Shown: positions 1 through 13,000 of the stretch, piece after piece
Numbering within the stretch: the first letter of the stretch is position 1
How the letters are laid out: every line of letters begins with the position of its first letter
NCBI GenBank assembly: GCA_037957365.1
Contig: JARHVA010004092.1
Span: 1,428,501 to 1,492,500 of the forward strand
Source: Torreya grandis
Lineage: Eukaryota > Streptophyta > Pinopsida > Cupressales > Taxaceae
Reading direction: 5' to 3'
Length of the DNA stretch: 64,000 bases
Made by a program: the position numbers and the translations under genes
The notes under the pieces: model-generated
Seen by the model: only the letters and a program-made list of their open reading frames with translations
Databases searched by the model: none
What the model was told of the DNA's origin: nothing

Positions 1-560
1 ATAAATTACTAGATTCTATAATTATGTTTCCCATTAGGCATTCTACCTAGGTGGCTAATTTGGTGCCAGTCAAGAAGAATAATGGTGAGATTAGGCTATG
101 CATTGACTTTAGAAATTTAAATAAAGTTTTTGAAAAGGATAACCATCCTCTTCCTTCTCTTGACCAAGTGATTAAATTTGTTTTAGGTTTATCTATGATG
201 TCTTTTCTTGATTTCTTTTTAGGTTATAACCAGGTGTTGGTCGATAGGGAAAATAGGATGAAAACAACCTTCACAACCAAATGGGTGACCTTTAATTAAA
301 AAAGGATGACTTTTGTGCTAATCAATGCAGGATCTAATTTTTAAAGTGCCATGGACCATGCCTTCCAAGGTCTTATAGGTAAGTGTATCATTATATATAT
401 ATATGATCTAACAATTTTTTCTAAAAACAAGGAAGATCATTTTATGCACTTACAACAAGTTTTTGAGAAGATGCAGAAGGTATGGAATATCCTTAAACCC
501 AAAGAAAAGTATCTTTTGTGTTACTGAAGGAAAATTTTTGGTTCATGTCATAACTAAATG
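1..560 (+). pseudogene. Ty3/gypsy reverse transcriptase relic (Tat/Ogre-like), 5' cut by window edge
   Basis: This is a decayed reverse transcriptase domain of a Ty3/gypsy polyprotein; the enzyme would copy element RNA into DNA inside cytoplasmic particles. Visible motifs are VPVKKNNGEIRLCIDFRNLN (positions 63-122), the GYNQV motif near 225, KTTF followed by TKW near 260-285, and a degenerate catalytic box near 390-410 that reads IYIYDLTIFSKN. Known relatives have Y-x-D-D there, so the first Asp of the pair has become Tyr. The open frame from 51 to 299 is only one fragment; stops and frame changes follow. Gag and protease would lie left of the window. It is read with the RNase H and integrase relics that follow as one pol. 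Lineage is inferred from motif wording. Confidence 0.85.
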
Positions 561-1300
561 GGGATTTCTATAGATCTTGAAAGAGTAGAGGCCATATCTA
601 GAATAAAGCCTCTAAATATTAGAAAAGAGCTAAAGTCATTTTTTTGTAAGATAAAATTTGTAAGAAAGTTCATTTTTGGCTTTGTAGAGATTGTCAAGCC
701 ATTGAATGATATGATAAATAAGGATTCTAAGGTCTCATATATGAAGAATCCAAGACAGCATTCAATGACATCAAAGAAGCAATTAGTCAAGCTCAAGTCC
801 TGATAAGTCCTAACTTTTTAAGTGACTTTTATCTCTATCTTTTACATATGAACATGCTATGGCTATAGTTTTAACTTAGAAATTTTATGGATGTGATCAC
901 CCAATAGATTTTATGGTAATAACTTCAAAAATGTTGAATTTAACTATTCATTGATTTATAAATAAACATATACATTAATTAAGGTAGTAAAGAAATTTAG
1001 ATATTACATCATTATAAATAAGGTGCATGATTTTCTACTTGACCTTGCCACCAAACTTATGCTAAGATAGAATGAGCTTGAAGAGATTAGAGGTAAATGG
1101 ATGTCATTTTTTTAGGAATATGACATAGAAATGAGAATGACAAAATTGGTAAGGTGCCAAGGCTTGATCCAAATGATTGATAATACTACCCCTAGGTTAA
1201 GTATTATGCAAGTGGATTAATAGAAATTTCAAGCTAGTGAATGGTATGATTCCATCATTCATTTACTAATTAATGGTAACTATCTTGTAGGATTGAAAAT
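558..1300 (+). pseudogene. Ty3/gypsy RT thumb / RNase H relic
   Basis: This continues the pol relic. At 558-800 the frame reads GISIDLERVEAI and later FVRKFIFGFVEIVKPLNDM, the connection region that follows the palm of gypsy RT (family form: a FFGKINFVRKF-like stretch). From about 775 the frame shifts to a stretch matching FNDIKEAISQAQVL, which leads into RNase H in relatives. The RNase H part itself (about 830-1300) is badly broken and no catalytic Asp/Glu set can be assigned. No separate gene is implied; it is the middle of one decayed polyprotein. Confidence 0.75.
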
Positions 1301-1309
1301 GGAAGGAAA

Positions 1310-2505
1310 AGAGGGCTCTAAACTCAAGGTAGACCATTATTTGATCAAAGATGGGGTCTTATATAAAAATAACTTTGAAGGGGTCTACCTGAGGTATGTC
1401 TCAAAAGAGGAAGCTGCCCAAATCATGAGCACATTTCATTAGAAGCTTGATAATGGACACCCATATGGGAAGACTATAGCCCATAAGATCCTTAGAGCTG
1501 GCCACTATTGGCCAACTATTTTTAAGGATGCTCACAAGAACATGAGGAAATGTCACTCTTTACACATCTTTATCACCAAGGAACCTAAGGAAATAATGTC
1601 TTTATAAAAATTTATAGTTGATAAACCATTTACATAATGGGGATTGGATTTTGTGGGGGTGATTAACCCCAATTCATCTAAAGGTCACAAATACATCCTA
1701 ACTGCCATATATTATTGCACAAGGTGAGTTGAAGTTGTATCCACCAAATAATGTAGGATAGAATAAGTGATTAGTTTCTTAGAAGATAACATTTATATTA
1801 GATTTAGAACTACAGTCTCTCTAGTGTGTGATAGTGGGTTTGAATTTAAATCCATAGAGATGATTGAATGGGTGTATGATAATGGAATTTATTTCAATTT
1901 TTTATCTAACCATTATCTGCAAGGAAATGGAGTCTCTGAATCTACCAATAAGAACTTAATGAAGGAAATCAAGAAGTTTGTTATAGACAAACTGATGACT
2001 TGGCACAAACTACTCAAATATGCCTTATGGGTAGATAAGATTAGGATCAAGCAAGCCTTAAAGGCATCACCATTTCTATTGGTGTATGTCCAAGAACCAA
2101 TATTTCCTATCACTCTCAAGTTTCTCACATACAAATTCATGCAAGAATATATGGAGGAAATCTAGGAGCTTGTAGAGTCAAGATTGCTAGACATCATTTA
2201 AATGGAAGATACCAAGGAGAAAGCCTTTGCTAATTTTAGTAGACATTAGACCATAGTAAAGAGGTGGTTTGAAAAAGGTCAAAGGTAAAGGTATTTATAA
2301 AAGGAGACTTGGTCTTCCTCTGGGACAAAACTTCTGAACCAAAGGGGAAGCATGGCAAATTCACACCCCTATGGATTGGCCCTTACTAAATAATAGAGAC
2401 ACTTGGGAAAAATACCTTCAAGGAGTATAATTCACATTTCCCATCAATGGGAAATATCTCAAGCATTACTTTGTTGATGATCTACTAAGGGTTTTCATGG
2501 AATAA
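1310..2505 (+). pseudogene. Ty3/gypsy integrase relic (Tat/Ogre-like)
   Basis: This is a decayed integrase, which would insert element cDNA into chromosomes. The order is as in the family. An N-terminal zinc-binding remnant (about 1390-1600) reads YVSKEEAAQIM, then HPYGKTIAHKILRAGHYWP. The RNase-H-fold core follows (about 1630-2165). All three acidic positions are still present in GLDFVG, VCDSG and GNGVSES. A C-terminal tail (2165-2505) contains KGDLVFLWDK and an IGPY-like motif. The best open piece is 1767-2165. Stops are mostly TAG in place of Trp or Gln, for example in PFT-stop-WGLDF near 1636. The pol ends near 2505. DNA after this point may be 3' untranslated region or LTR, but no second LTR copy is visible. 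Confidence 0.85.
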
Positions 2506-4050
2506 TCTCTATAAGATGGTTAGATTTAGTGTAGGTAGGCTAGTTAGTTTCTTTTAGTTATTTCCTTCCTGTACCTTATTTGTATATAAGCATGTGAATA
2601 TTTTTTTATTTTTCTTTTATTTCCTATTTTTATACTTATTATTATGTGTTTATTTATTTATTATTGGTTCTTTATTTCTACTCAAAGTTTATTAAGCGTG
2701 CTTGAAATTCCAAAGTTAAAGAATGTGAGTATGAACCTAATACATATGCTGACCATGGTTCTAAAATATGAGCCTAATGTTGTGATTTTAAGAAACTGAT
2801 AAACACTGATGAATAGGTTAACCATTTTATGAAAACGTAAACACTGTCTTGGCCTAAGTTTGGTTTTAAGAATATTTGAACTTGCAGGATGAAAGCCTAA
2901 TCTATTGATAAATAGTCATGCATGAACTTAATAAACATCCTTTCTAGGATAATGGTTACATCCATATGTGATTATCTAAGGATTAAACACTTGACTATCC
3001 TTAAACCTGGCTACCCTGGTTCCCAACCTTGCTAAAAACATAAAATATCTAAAAAAATACACAAAAGAAAAATAAGAATGCAATACAAAATCAAAAGCTT
3101 TTTAAGCATAGGTGATTCTAGTAATCTCCACCAAGTCTATGGATGCTTGGATAGTAGTGGAGCAAGGCCATGAGTAGAGACAAAGGAATATTTGTTAGGG
3201 TTATAAACACCTAGATAGTACTAGAGCAATGCTTGAGTTTTCCCCTGAACTTGAAGCATGGTTCTTAATGAATATCTAAGCATGATCCAAGTTAGTGTTA
3301 ATGATTAAAGATATGAAACCTAGAAGTTCTCTTATAGCCCATGGAAAATAGTAAGTGGAATCAAAGCACACACACAACATGGTTATGTCTTAAATGTTTG
3401 ATCCCAATTCTGTAATTGAAAGGTTTTTTTTTACCATAAAATGATCTAGATAATGGCATTACTCAAATGGAATGGATGACTTTGTCTAAATTAGAGTCTC
3501 TAGGTTCTAACATATTGCTATGTTTCCTCTAAGAGTCACCATTTTTTTAGGTTAACATACCCCCATTTTTAAAAATTAGGACCCTTAAGATATTTTGAAT
3601 ATTATCCTTGAAAGCATGGCCTACTTTGAACATTATTAGAATTTGAAGATCATCCACTTTGATAAGATTGGCTTACTATGATATGTTTTACTTTAAGCTA
3701 GCCTGAAATGGCTAATAATTGATCTTCATGTCTTTAAGCTATAGGTTTCATGGATCCCTTGCTAATGGTTCATGTTCTAAAACCCTGACATAAACCCTTG
3801 GTTCATGTTTGAATTTGAATTTGATAGGATCAAATTGGCGGTAACCTTTTGAATCTATTTTGAAGTCAAGGATAATTTTTATGTTAATGCTTGGTCATGT
3901 TTCTTAACACAACCAAACCTCAACCTAAAATTATGACTTGGCCCATTTTATTTTCCCCTTACATTTCCTATATCTCTAACATTGTCTATTTTTATGTCTA
4001 GTAGGGTCTTTTTACTTTATCATGATTCTTTTTGATAAAAATTTAACCTA

Positions 4051-4112
4051 AAGCCTTAACGCTAAAGCCCCATTCATGTTTTTTAAACATGAATGAGACT
4101 TTAGAGTTAATG
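4051..4112. repeat. Long hairpin (11-bp perfect core, about 25-bp imperfect arms)
   Basis: The core is CATTCATGTTT (4071-4081), a TTT loop, then AAACATGAATG (4085-4095), perfectly self-complementary. Outside the core, CTAAAG (4062-4067) pairs with CTTTAG (4099-4104) across a 3-nt internal bulge, and the pairing extends as AAC with GTT beyond that. No gene or element boundary is adjacent. It could be a MITE-like remnant, a folded RNA, or chance extended by AT-richness. Confidence 0.7.
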
Positions 4113-4587
4113 TTATAGCCTAAGTTTTATTTCATCCCAAGTCTAACTTAAATACCTCACATCTTTTAGGATCCAATGATCTATGCTTCCTCATGGCCTT
4201 TCAATCAGATGACATGAAGACATCCTGAAAGAACTTAGTAATTAATCCTCTAGACCAATCATGTTTGAGAACTCAGCTCATGATTAATGGTTCTTACTTC
4301 ATCATGAATCAAATATCAGATGAAGCAAAGCAAGTATTGAAAATTCAAAGGCCCTAAGAGCCCCACAAAGTTGAGACACAACACTCCCACAAATGAATAT
4401 TAAAAGTAAAGGGTCCCATGCATTAAAAGGAACCAATGGTGTGTAAGGTCTTAGATCATGATCAAAAGCTCCTTGCTTCATCATGATTTTTAATAGAATG
4501 GAGTGAATTGAGTCTGAGATCTAAAGAATCCCTATAGAGTTTTCATGAGGCACTCTCACATTAGGACATAGGAATTTTGATGAGATT

Positions 4588-4730
4588 AAATTTGTTGTTC
4601 ATGTGACCATCATTTGACATCCATGAGGATTTATTTAAAATATGTGTGACCATCAAACCTAAAAATATTCATGATGCTAAATTTGATGTTCATGTGATCA
4701 TCATTTGACATCTTTGAGGATGTATTTGAT
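4588..4730. repeat. 91-bp direct duplication
   Basis: The stretch beginning AAATTTGTTGTTCATGTGA at 4588 recurs as AAATTTGATGTTCATGTGA at 4679. Both copies are followed by a CATCATTTGACATC core and a GAGGAT-TATTT stretch. The offset is 91 bp. No coding content is seen. Confidence 0.7.
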
Positions 4731-6154
4731 GTCCATGCGACTACCAAATTTAAGCTAATGGATTATTTTTCTCAAGACCAAGATATACTCCAAAATGTTG
4801 TTTAGAAAGCTCATAAACTGTATTTTAGATGAATGGAAGCCCTTAGAGGATGATCAAATGCTTAAGATCTTTAAACTACAAATATTGAAATGATCTCATA
4901 GTCTAAATATTTTCATAATTGAATTTAGTCTAAGTCTAAATCCTAAGGACCCCATTGCATTTGTTTGAATGCCCTAAACCTTAGGCTAGAGACTTATTCT
5001 AAGTCTCATTTTAAAAAGAAGGGTCTTTGTGAAATAAAAATTATCCCAAATGATTTTAACCTAGATTTTTTTTGTTTATTAATACAATAAATTTCCATGT
5101 TAAAATCTAGCATTTGTTGATCCTTATATCCCTTTGACCCCTTTGGGCATATTCTATGAGCTTAACATAAGTATTTAGCTCAAAGTATGTGTTGTGTTTA
5201 TTAAGTATAATGTAAACCTTGGCTTAAAATATTTGACGCAATACACCTTTTGTATAAGACCTAGAAAACTCTGACATAAACGCTTTAGTCTAAATTTCAT
5301 TTCATGTTGAATAAACACAAAATGAACCTTAGCCTAATGTATTTAAAACCTAAGTCTCCATGTAAGTATTTTTCTTTAAAAATTAGTATAAAATATCTTA
5401 ACCTAAGTCTATAATGTGTTTTTTGACATGAAATAAACTTAGCATGAAATATTTTAGCCTAAGTTCTTTTATGAATATGAACTAACTACATATCATGTAT
5501 ATTGTAGGATCCAATGGTGCACGCTTCATTGCAATGGATGATCTAATAGTGAAAAATCACCAATGACTTTTTAATAGAGATATGAGAGCCCATAGGCTTG
5601 ACACATGGTAAACATGTGTTTAGTGTGAGATTGACAAAGGTACTAGAGCTTAGAAGGCCCATAAAGGTGCCAAGTGGCATAACCACCAAGCTTGGGACAA
5701 AAAAGGACTAATAACAAGTAGGAGCACATATCACAATCAATGGCCTATGTTGATCCAAGGATCTTAATCTAGTGTCATGAAGAAGAAAAGGTATTTTTAA
5801 ATGCCAGTGGATAGTACTTAGTGGTATTTATGAAAAATGTCATGGAAAGTGCTAGATGGATGCCAAATAAGAATCACATAATCATAAAGTGACAAAATAA
5901 AAGATCTTGTGTGCTCAAAATGCAACGGTATAAAGATGAAGGTTAAAATCTTATCTAAGACATGTATAACCCTAGGTATGAATGGGATACCACCATTAAA
6001 TCTTTGAATCCCTAAATTTGTATAAAAATCCCTAAGTAAACCCATATTAATTACAATAGAGATAAAATAAGTTTAATTGTGTTTTCATCATGAAGGAACT
6101 AATCCATAGACCATTTTCAATCTAAATTATGAAAAAATTTCAATTATAAAAGCC

Positions 6155-9140
6155 ATGGTATCTCAGAGGAAACATTTAATAGATGAGATAGAGTTGTATC
6201 TATCCATAGATAGTGAAGGAAGAGTTTTTAAAGATACTAAACTAGATGTTATGGCCCTAAAAATGGCAATAAGAATTGGTTAGAGCTCTTTTGGACCATA
6301 GAGGAGATGAAATTCATTACCAAGGAGGAGAAAAATATTTTTGTTGTTAGAATAAGATAATATGACCTATTTGTAGTTTAAGTGGATTTCCTCCATCATG
6401 ATACTACCAAACTAGAGGTACTCCATTGCATTGATATCCTAGATCCCAATTTTGTAGATTATAGAATTGATAATGACTAGATTATTCATGAGGGTAGCTT
6501 TAGAAGAGTGGTATATATTTCACCATTGGTCTTTGAGAGGTAATATAATATCTTGAAACTCCATGTTGACCTACCCATAATCAAGGAATGGACCAATAAA
6601 AATGACCTAGATATCATCTTCAAACCATTGTTACTCCAGGGGAATCATGTATTTTGAAACTTTGAGGGAAGGATCCTGATTATCAAATTTAGGGAAGGAA
6701 CTAGGGTAATCATGACCCTATTAAATAGAATATATAGATCCCATAAAACCACATATGTTAATAAAATTTTAGTGTCTTATGTCTATTTTATGGTAGAGAA
6801 AGATTTCACTCCTCTAATTAGGGATATGATTAGTATCCACATAGGGAAAAAATTTAATGTAATCAAGAGGAAGACTAGCCAAAAAAAATCATGATGTCCT
6901 ACCTATTAGATGATCTAATAGCCTCCACCTAGATTCCTCACATTAAAAAATTGACACCTAAGGGTAGATTCACCATCTCCCACCATTATTCAAAACTACA
7001 TATCTTCAAATATAGACATCACATGTAGTTAATTTATGATTGTGTCTATCCTACTTTGGTAGAAGCCATCACAGGGATCCCTATGCCTAGGGTAATCCCT
7101 CTAATCAAAAAATATGTGGAACTAATGGGAGATATACAGATTTACCTAGATTACACTATAAATAGAATTGAGGGAATTCTAAGCTAAACATATAGGTTCC
7201 CTATCTATGTTCCCAAAAAGTTAGTAGAGTAGGAAATTACATCTCAACTCCTTTATGGTGTCGATGGAGTCTACAAAAAGAAAAGGAAAGGCCTCCTCTA
7301 TCCCTTTCCCTTGACAATTAGAAGAATAGTTTTGTAGGATTGGAAATAGGTAGACACCATGGCTAGGCAAAGGGATTCCTTTGTGTTTCAAGTGGATGAT
7401 CTCAGGTATTGGGATCCCATTACCACAGTGGGAAATCATTTAAAGAGAAAATAGCTACCCAAACCAATATATGAGCATCAGATTGGTCCTTATGAAACTC
7501 TCCACATCAAGGCCAACAATTTTGAAAAATTACCAGCCAGATTCAAAGAACATAATATTAAACTTATGCATAGATTGATTGGTGATGAAAAATCACTAGG
7601 GGAGATATGTCTAATGCATCCTTTTTAGTATCATTTAATACTTGGACCTTATAGGCTACTTCAAGAGCAACCCTAAATAGAGATACCACAACCCTAAGGA
7701 TAGATTGTACAAGGCATTGGTAAGGAGAAGTTGGAGGAGAGACCTCATAAGGGACATTCATCCTCAATTATCCCTCTAAGACTAACATCCCCTATTGAAC
7801 ACTTAGACATGATTACCTTGGATTCAATGAAATAGTGGAGAATGCCCTTAAGGTCCTTGCTAAAGCATATGGATTTGAAGGTGAAGAAGAGTAGGATGAA
7901 TAACCATAGCCTCAAATAGAAGGGGTTAAGAAGGAAATAAAGAAAAGGAAGTTGACCTAGATCTTGTCCTATTGGCACAACAAAGAAGAGAAAATTAGAA
8001 TTGATAGTTATCCTTGTTGGACAAAAGAGGCCAAAGTTGACCCTCACTCATCCCACAAGTGAGATCAACTTGTTCAATGAGGAGTACCCCATTCATGGAC
8101 CAATCATCCCTAATTGGTTTGTTTATGAAAAGATACAAAAGATCCATTTCTTGTATCACTCATGGGCTCTGACCCAATCTATCAGTGTGGATGTGCATGA
8201 AGACATCAAACCATGGATAAAGGGATTGATGAAAGATTAAGAGGTAAGAAGAATAGTAACCACTATAGGGATAGAGAGAAAAAAGTGGATGCTCTAGGAG
8301 CATCAATCAACATAAGAGTAAAGGTCCTAAAACATCCAAAATACACAAAATCATCTACTACTATGTAGTTCAATCTAGAGACATCTTTATTAGAGAGTCA
8401 CAACCAGAAAAGCCATGGTGGTAACTAAAGAGTTCAAATTCTAGAAGGTTGAAACATTTACATGTTTAACTCCAGTTGGAGGGTAGCAACCTAATGAACT
8501 GCCCATCCATTAAGAAGATATTGAAATCATATCTAAGGCTAACTTAGATCAAGTCAGAGATGACATTCGAGGAATGAAACAAAGGATTAATAATTTGAAA
8601 AAGGAAAAGAAGAACTTAGAGACCCATGTTATATTATATGTGCCTAAGGCTATAATAAATATGTTTGAATCATCCTTTTTGGATATATATGATTCCTTAA
8701 AATCAATTAAGCTAAGACAAGATGCATTGAGCTAATATATTGAGGTGGCCAAAGGACTGATAGTAAAATGGCAATATGTAGAGACCCAGATAAGGGATAT
8801 AATTAATATATTGATTAGGAATAAGATTCCTAAACTCAAAAATATTAGACTAGCCCACTTAAATGATATATTATAGATAGTGGTGGATAAGATCCAAATT
8901 TTAATTACTTGATCAACAAGCTTGGATAGGCTCCTTAGGGATGATGAAGAGTTGATTTCATAGAGTAAGAAACCACTTGGAACCATGTTGGCTAATCCTA
9001 CCAAGACTAAAAACCTAGGACTTATTGATGATGTAGAATATAAACATAGAGTCACCTTAGTGATGTAGGAGGTAAAGGGAAAAATCTAGGGTCAATCAGG
9101 TAGTGCTAATAGCAAAATCTGGGGTATGAACTACTAAAAA
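6155..9140 (+). pseudogene. Decayed long orphan frame of unknown function (about 1000 codons, coiled-coil C-terminus)
   Basis: I do not recognise this protein family. A coding-like stretch starts at an ATG (6155, MVSQRKHLIDEIELYLSID) and can be followed, with several frame changes, to about 9140. Supported pieces include 6712-6894 (MTLLNRIYRSHKTTYVN), 7350-7600 (a stretch with FVFQVDDLRYWDP), 8001-8240 (NLFNEEYPIHGPIIPNWFVY) and 8510-8800. The last is rich in Lys, Glu and Ile and has heptad-like spacing (MKQRINNLKKEKKNLE), suggesting a coiled coil. Most interrupting stops are TAG or TGA at places where Trp or Gln would be natural. It lies 3.6 kb downstream of a gypsy pol on the same strand and is followed by LTR-like DNA. 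It might therefore be an extra ORF of a gypsy element or the gag-like ORF of a separate non-autonomous element. Neither is proven. Confidence 0.5.
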
Positions 9141-9329
9141 AATTACAAAATCTAGAATCATCAAAGAAGTTATCAGAAAGAATGATAGAGATTTTGAGGA
9201 CTTAGCTAGCTAATAATATCTTTGCCTCTTTAAGCTAGTTATAGATTTGGAGCTTATCATAGAATAATATCAAAGGGTTATGGAGCTTCTGTAAGAGTAA
9301 CAAGGAGACCCTTTAGTAATGGGCCCATC

Positions 9330-10020
9330 AATTAGTTAATATTCCTTTTTTTTACACATTATAATATTTGAAATAGGAATATTCTTTTTTAAAGGAATAT
9401 GCTAGTCTATTAGCATATTTGCCTCTAAGTTAGTTTAGTTTTAAAAGGCAAGTGTATTCTATAACTTTTTAAAAAAGCATAGATGTCCTTATCTTTTGTA
9501 CATTTGTATCTCATAACTGACCAGTGCACTACCTTTTCTTTCTATAAAAGGCAATATTACCATCTTGTGAAGGAGAGAGATTTTTGAGAAAATTTTGTAT
9601 ACTTGGAGCAATTCATATAGTCAAGGAATTTTTCAAAAATTATTTAAATTTGATGTGTCAATTGTTAATATCACTTTATCTCAATTGTTGGTTCTAAAAC
9701 TTGAATTTGAATAGTTTCTTTGAATTATGAATTTGCATTTGTGATACAAGGTTACCAATTTGTGCCTATGTTGAATTGATTGAAGGATATTAAATTTAAT
9801 TTGTTTAATTTGTTTTGTATTTATATGTGCTTATGATATTTGAGTTTGGTAAAAAATCTATAAAGTAGAAGCTAGTTCTTACTTGTATGAGTTCATATTA
9901 TCCTTATAAATTTGCTTGGTATGTGGTGAGATCTGAACTTATGTTATTTTGCATCATATACTAGTTAAATATAGGTTTAGTTATAATTAAAACTTTGTGA
10001 TGATATTTTAGTGAAGGATC
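9330..10020 (+). other. LTR-like segment following the orphan frame
   Basis: After the orphan frame, a stretch beginning near TGGGCCCATCAATTAG carries a short inverted repeat (AATATTCC at about 9339, GGAATATT at about 9376). It also has a clear TATA box (9543-9550) with pyrimidine-rich DNA downstream. This is the normal layout of an LTR U3/R region. No second copy of the segment exists in the window, so its borders are unknown and the LTR identity is inferred from layout only. Confidence 0.4.
9543..9550 (+). promoter_or_regulatory. Candidate TATA box in LTR-like segment
   Basis: The octamer TATAAAAG is flanked by C/T-rich sequence upstream and followed about 30 bp later by the GGAGAGAG stretch. 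This is a good match to a plant RNA polymerase II core promoter, as seen at the U3/R junction of plant LTRs. Any transcription start is not visible. Confidence 0.45.
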
Positions 10021-13000
10021 AACAATCACACATTCTATTTCTACCTTACCCTTCCCTTTTTCTTCTTCTTTTAACCATATCACTATAGCTTAGATTTTAT
10101 TATAAATATGCATTTAGATTAATATGTAGTTTAGGTTTTGATCATAATTCACTAGAATTAACATATATAATTCATAAGTCATAAGGATTAGACCATGATG
10201 GCTCCTAAACATCAATTATTATAATTTTTATAGAACATTCATACATTACCATTATTTCACCATAGGTAACCTAAGTTGCCAAAACTTGCTACTAGTTCTC
10301 TAAATTCTTGGAATTATAAAATGAAAAGTGTTCTTTGAACACTAAGAACCCATGTGATACATTTATAGGCATAAAAAATTACATCAAAGGACATCAAACA
10401 TGAGTGCATTTAACCCTAGTTAATATTTGATCATTTATATGCCTATTATAATAACCCCAATTTTTCTAGGAATAATTAATTTTAGCATACAAAGCATCAT
10501 TGTGTGCTAGGTAAAAACACAATCAGATGATATTAGACAACCTCAAAGTGTATTTACACACAAGGGAAATCCCAATCAACATGTTATCAGTTGGAAGTAT
10601 ACATGTGACTAAGATTAAGTCATCGGTAAAGAGTTTTATATGGGAGCATCTACTTGCTAAGGAGTATATAGTTTGGGCTATATCAATGTGTGTGAACACA
10701 CTGATAAACTCAAAATTATATAAAATAATATTTAATCCCACCAATAGGACTATTTAATGGTTAATTAACCCTAATCAATATACCAGGGAACTAATAGAGT
10801 CCTTTTTTAGATCTAAAGATACAATTTCTTCCCAGCATCCAACTTAATGTTAATTCTAAGAAATAAAATTTTAATAAATATATAAACACTCGAGTCATTA
10901 ATTCATTTGATACAAGATGTACTAAGGTGTACTACATTCATAACTACTCAAATAGGTATATAAAGAAGTATAATTAACTAGCATGAGATGCCCAACTAGT
11001 TACCAATGTAGCGTAAAATAGACTAAAAAATCTATAGAGATATTCATTTAGATTCCATAAATTGAATCTTAGATTTAGTAGCCATAAAATCATACATTTT
11101 TATGATGAAGCTTAACTCAAAACCAAATCAATAATCTCACAAGGAAGTGGATTTTAATAACATGGTCCTTCAATTATCAAGGAGTCTAATGACTCTACTA
11201 GTCCCATAAGTCCTCACGTATATATATTACATACCCATAAACATTAATGGTTACTTATGGCATTCAATCCTTATACACATTTAACCTTTATGATTAAATC
11301 AATGATTCAATGACAATTAGGGTTTAAAAAATGTATTCAAATGTATAGAATGCAATTCTAACATTTAAGAGATCATATTAGCATAGTAACTCCTTTAATG
11401 GGATCAAATACTAATGCTTAATTATTTTAGTAATAAAGAGTGTATAAAATGCTTAAAATGGCTTACTCTAAGTGATTAAATACATATACACCAATGCCCA
11501 AACCAAAAAAAACATTCATGGCTCAATAAGGAAGGGAAACATGGCCAACAATATATTTTAATAAATCTAAAGTATAGTTCAATAGGGTATAATTTATTCA
11601 ATAAAATCAACTTCTATACTTAATTGATTTAGTAGTAAGTGATTATATAAGCAAGATTAAAAAAATTACATGATTAACATAAGTTATAAAGTATAGACAC
11701 CATATGCCATGTTTTCCCATATAGGTAGGCATATTAAAATAAGATAAATAACACATTCCATCTTATGTAGTGGTTCTGTTGTTTTAATGTGTACATATAC
11801 CATGAAAATTAATATTAAATCAAACTATAATCATTATAATAGATCACCCTCTATTAAAAATATATATCCAAGGAAAGTGGGTTATCTTAAATAGGTAACC
11901 ATTATCCTCAACAAATTAATATCACTGTAGAATTTTTTTCCATCTCTAATAAAGTATAATAAGCATCATGTTTCCATGGATATCAAATAAGTACTTATAC
12001 TAATGAGAATAGATTAATAAATGAATAAAAATATTAGGTTAAACTTGTTTTCAAGAGATATTAATATTTTAATTATACATGAAAGCCCAATAACTCAGTC
12101 TAATAAAGAGATCCATCAATAAAGATCATTCATATAATAAACTCAATATCCAAGGTTGTAAGGATTTTAATAGAATAGTTAAGCCATATGATGCATCTAT
12201 TAGGATTGATATGGTCAAAAATGGATGAAATAAAGTCACTCAAAGGGAGTAAAATAGCTATAACTATGGTTGTATATAATATTTTCATTCTCTACATTAT
12301 ACATGAAGGCATAATTTTAGCTGATACATAGTCTATTCTAGGAGCTCACAAAAAATTTAACCAAAATCATGGTTAACAAACCTTTATCATGGTTTCAAAT
12401 CTTCATTGATTAAGGCCAAATTATTATACTTTAAAAAAATGATAATTTCATATTGAGATCAATAACTTAATAATCTATTTTCATTCAATAACAATTTTGA
12501 ACCTTGAACATATTGCTATATTCTCTTCTATATTTTGCATATAAGTGTATAAGTTTTATCAAAGTAATCAGGGGTTTCAAAGTTAAGCATATAAAATATC
12601 TCAAGGTAAGATATATTTCATGACAAAATGTAAAGAATAATAACACTATACCAAAATATTAAATACACAACATTTATAAGAGTACTCATTACTTAGATGA
12701 ATTCATCCATCCTTAAGTAACAACAAAAATATCAATCATTTAATGAATTACAAAAGTAACATATTATAGCCATTCAATAAATATGACAAATAAGAATTAT
12801 ATGATTAAGTTAATAAATTATTGATACATGTGCATCATGATGATACCCCATATCAATATGCATCACCATGCATATATATCACTAACATAACAATGCCAAA
12901 TTATCATAATCCAAGATACAGGTCTTACATCATAGTCATAAGAATTATTTACATGGTGATTAGAAATAAGTATAAAACATATTAACATGCTATAAAAATC

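Larger units (their letters stand above)
2506..6154. other. Non-coding AT-rich spacer between pol relic and orphan frame
   Basis: No coding relic can be recognised on either strand. The segment holds a long hairpin (4051-4112), a 91-bp duplication (4588-4730) and loosely repeated modules. For example, the motif TAGGATCCAATG occurs near 4168 and again near 5506, each time preceded by a CCTAAGTT-rich stretch. Short open frames here (4302-4484, 5818-6045) are low-complexity and unsupported. It could be the long 3' untranslated region or LTR of the pol relic to its left, but no matching LTR is in the window. Confidence 0.6.

Noticed and set aside
4051..4112. MicroRNA precursor
   Set aside because: The arms are too short and symmetric, and there is no evidence of a mature 21-nt duplex from sequence alone; listed as a hairpin only.
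10523..10757. Overlapping 73- and 76-codon frames on opposite strands
   Set aside because: No family signal and no conserved copy; expected by chance in this composition.
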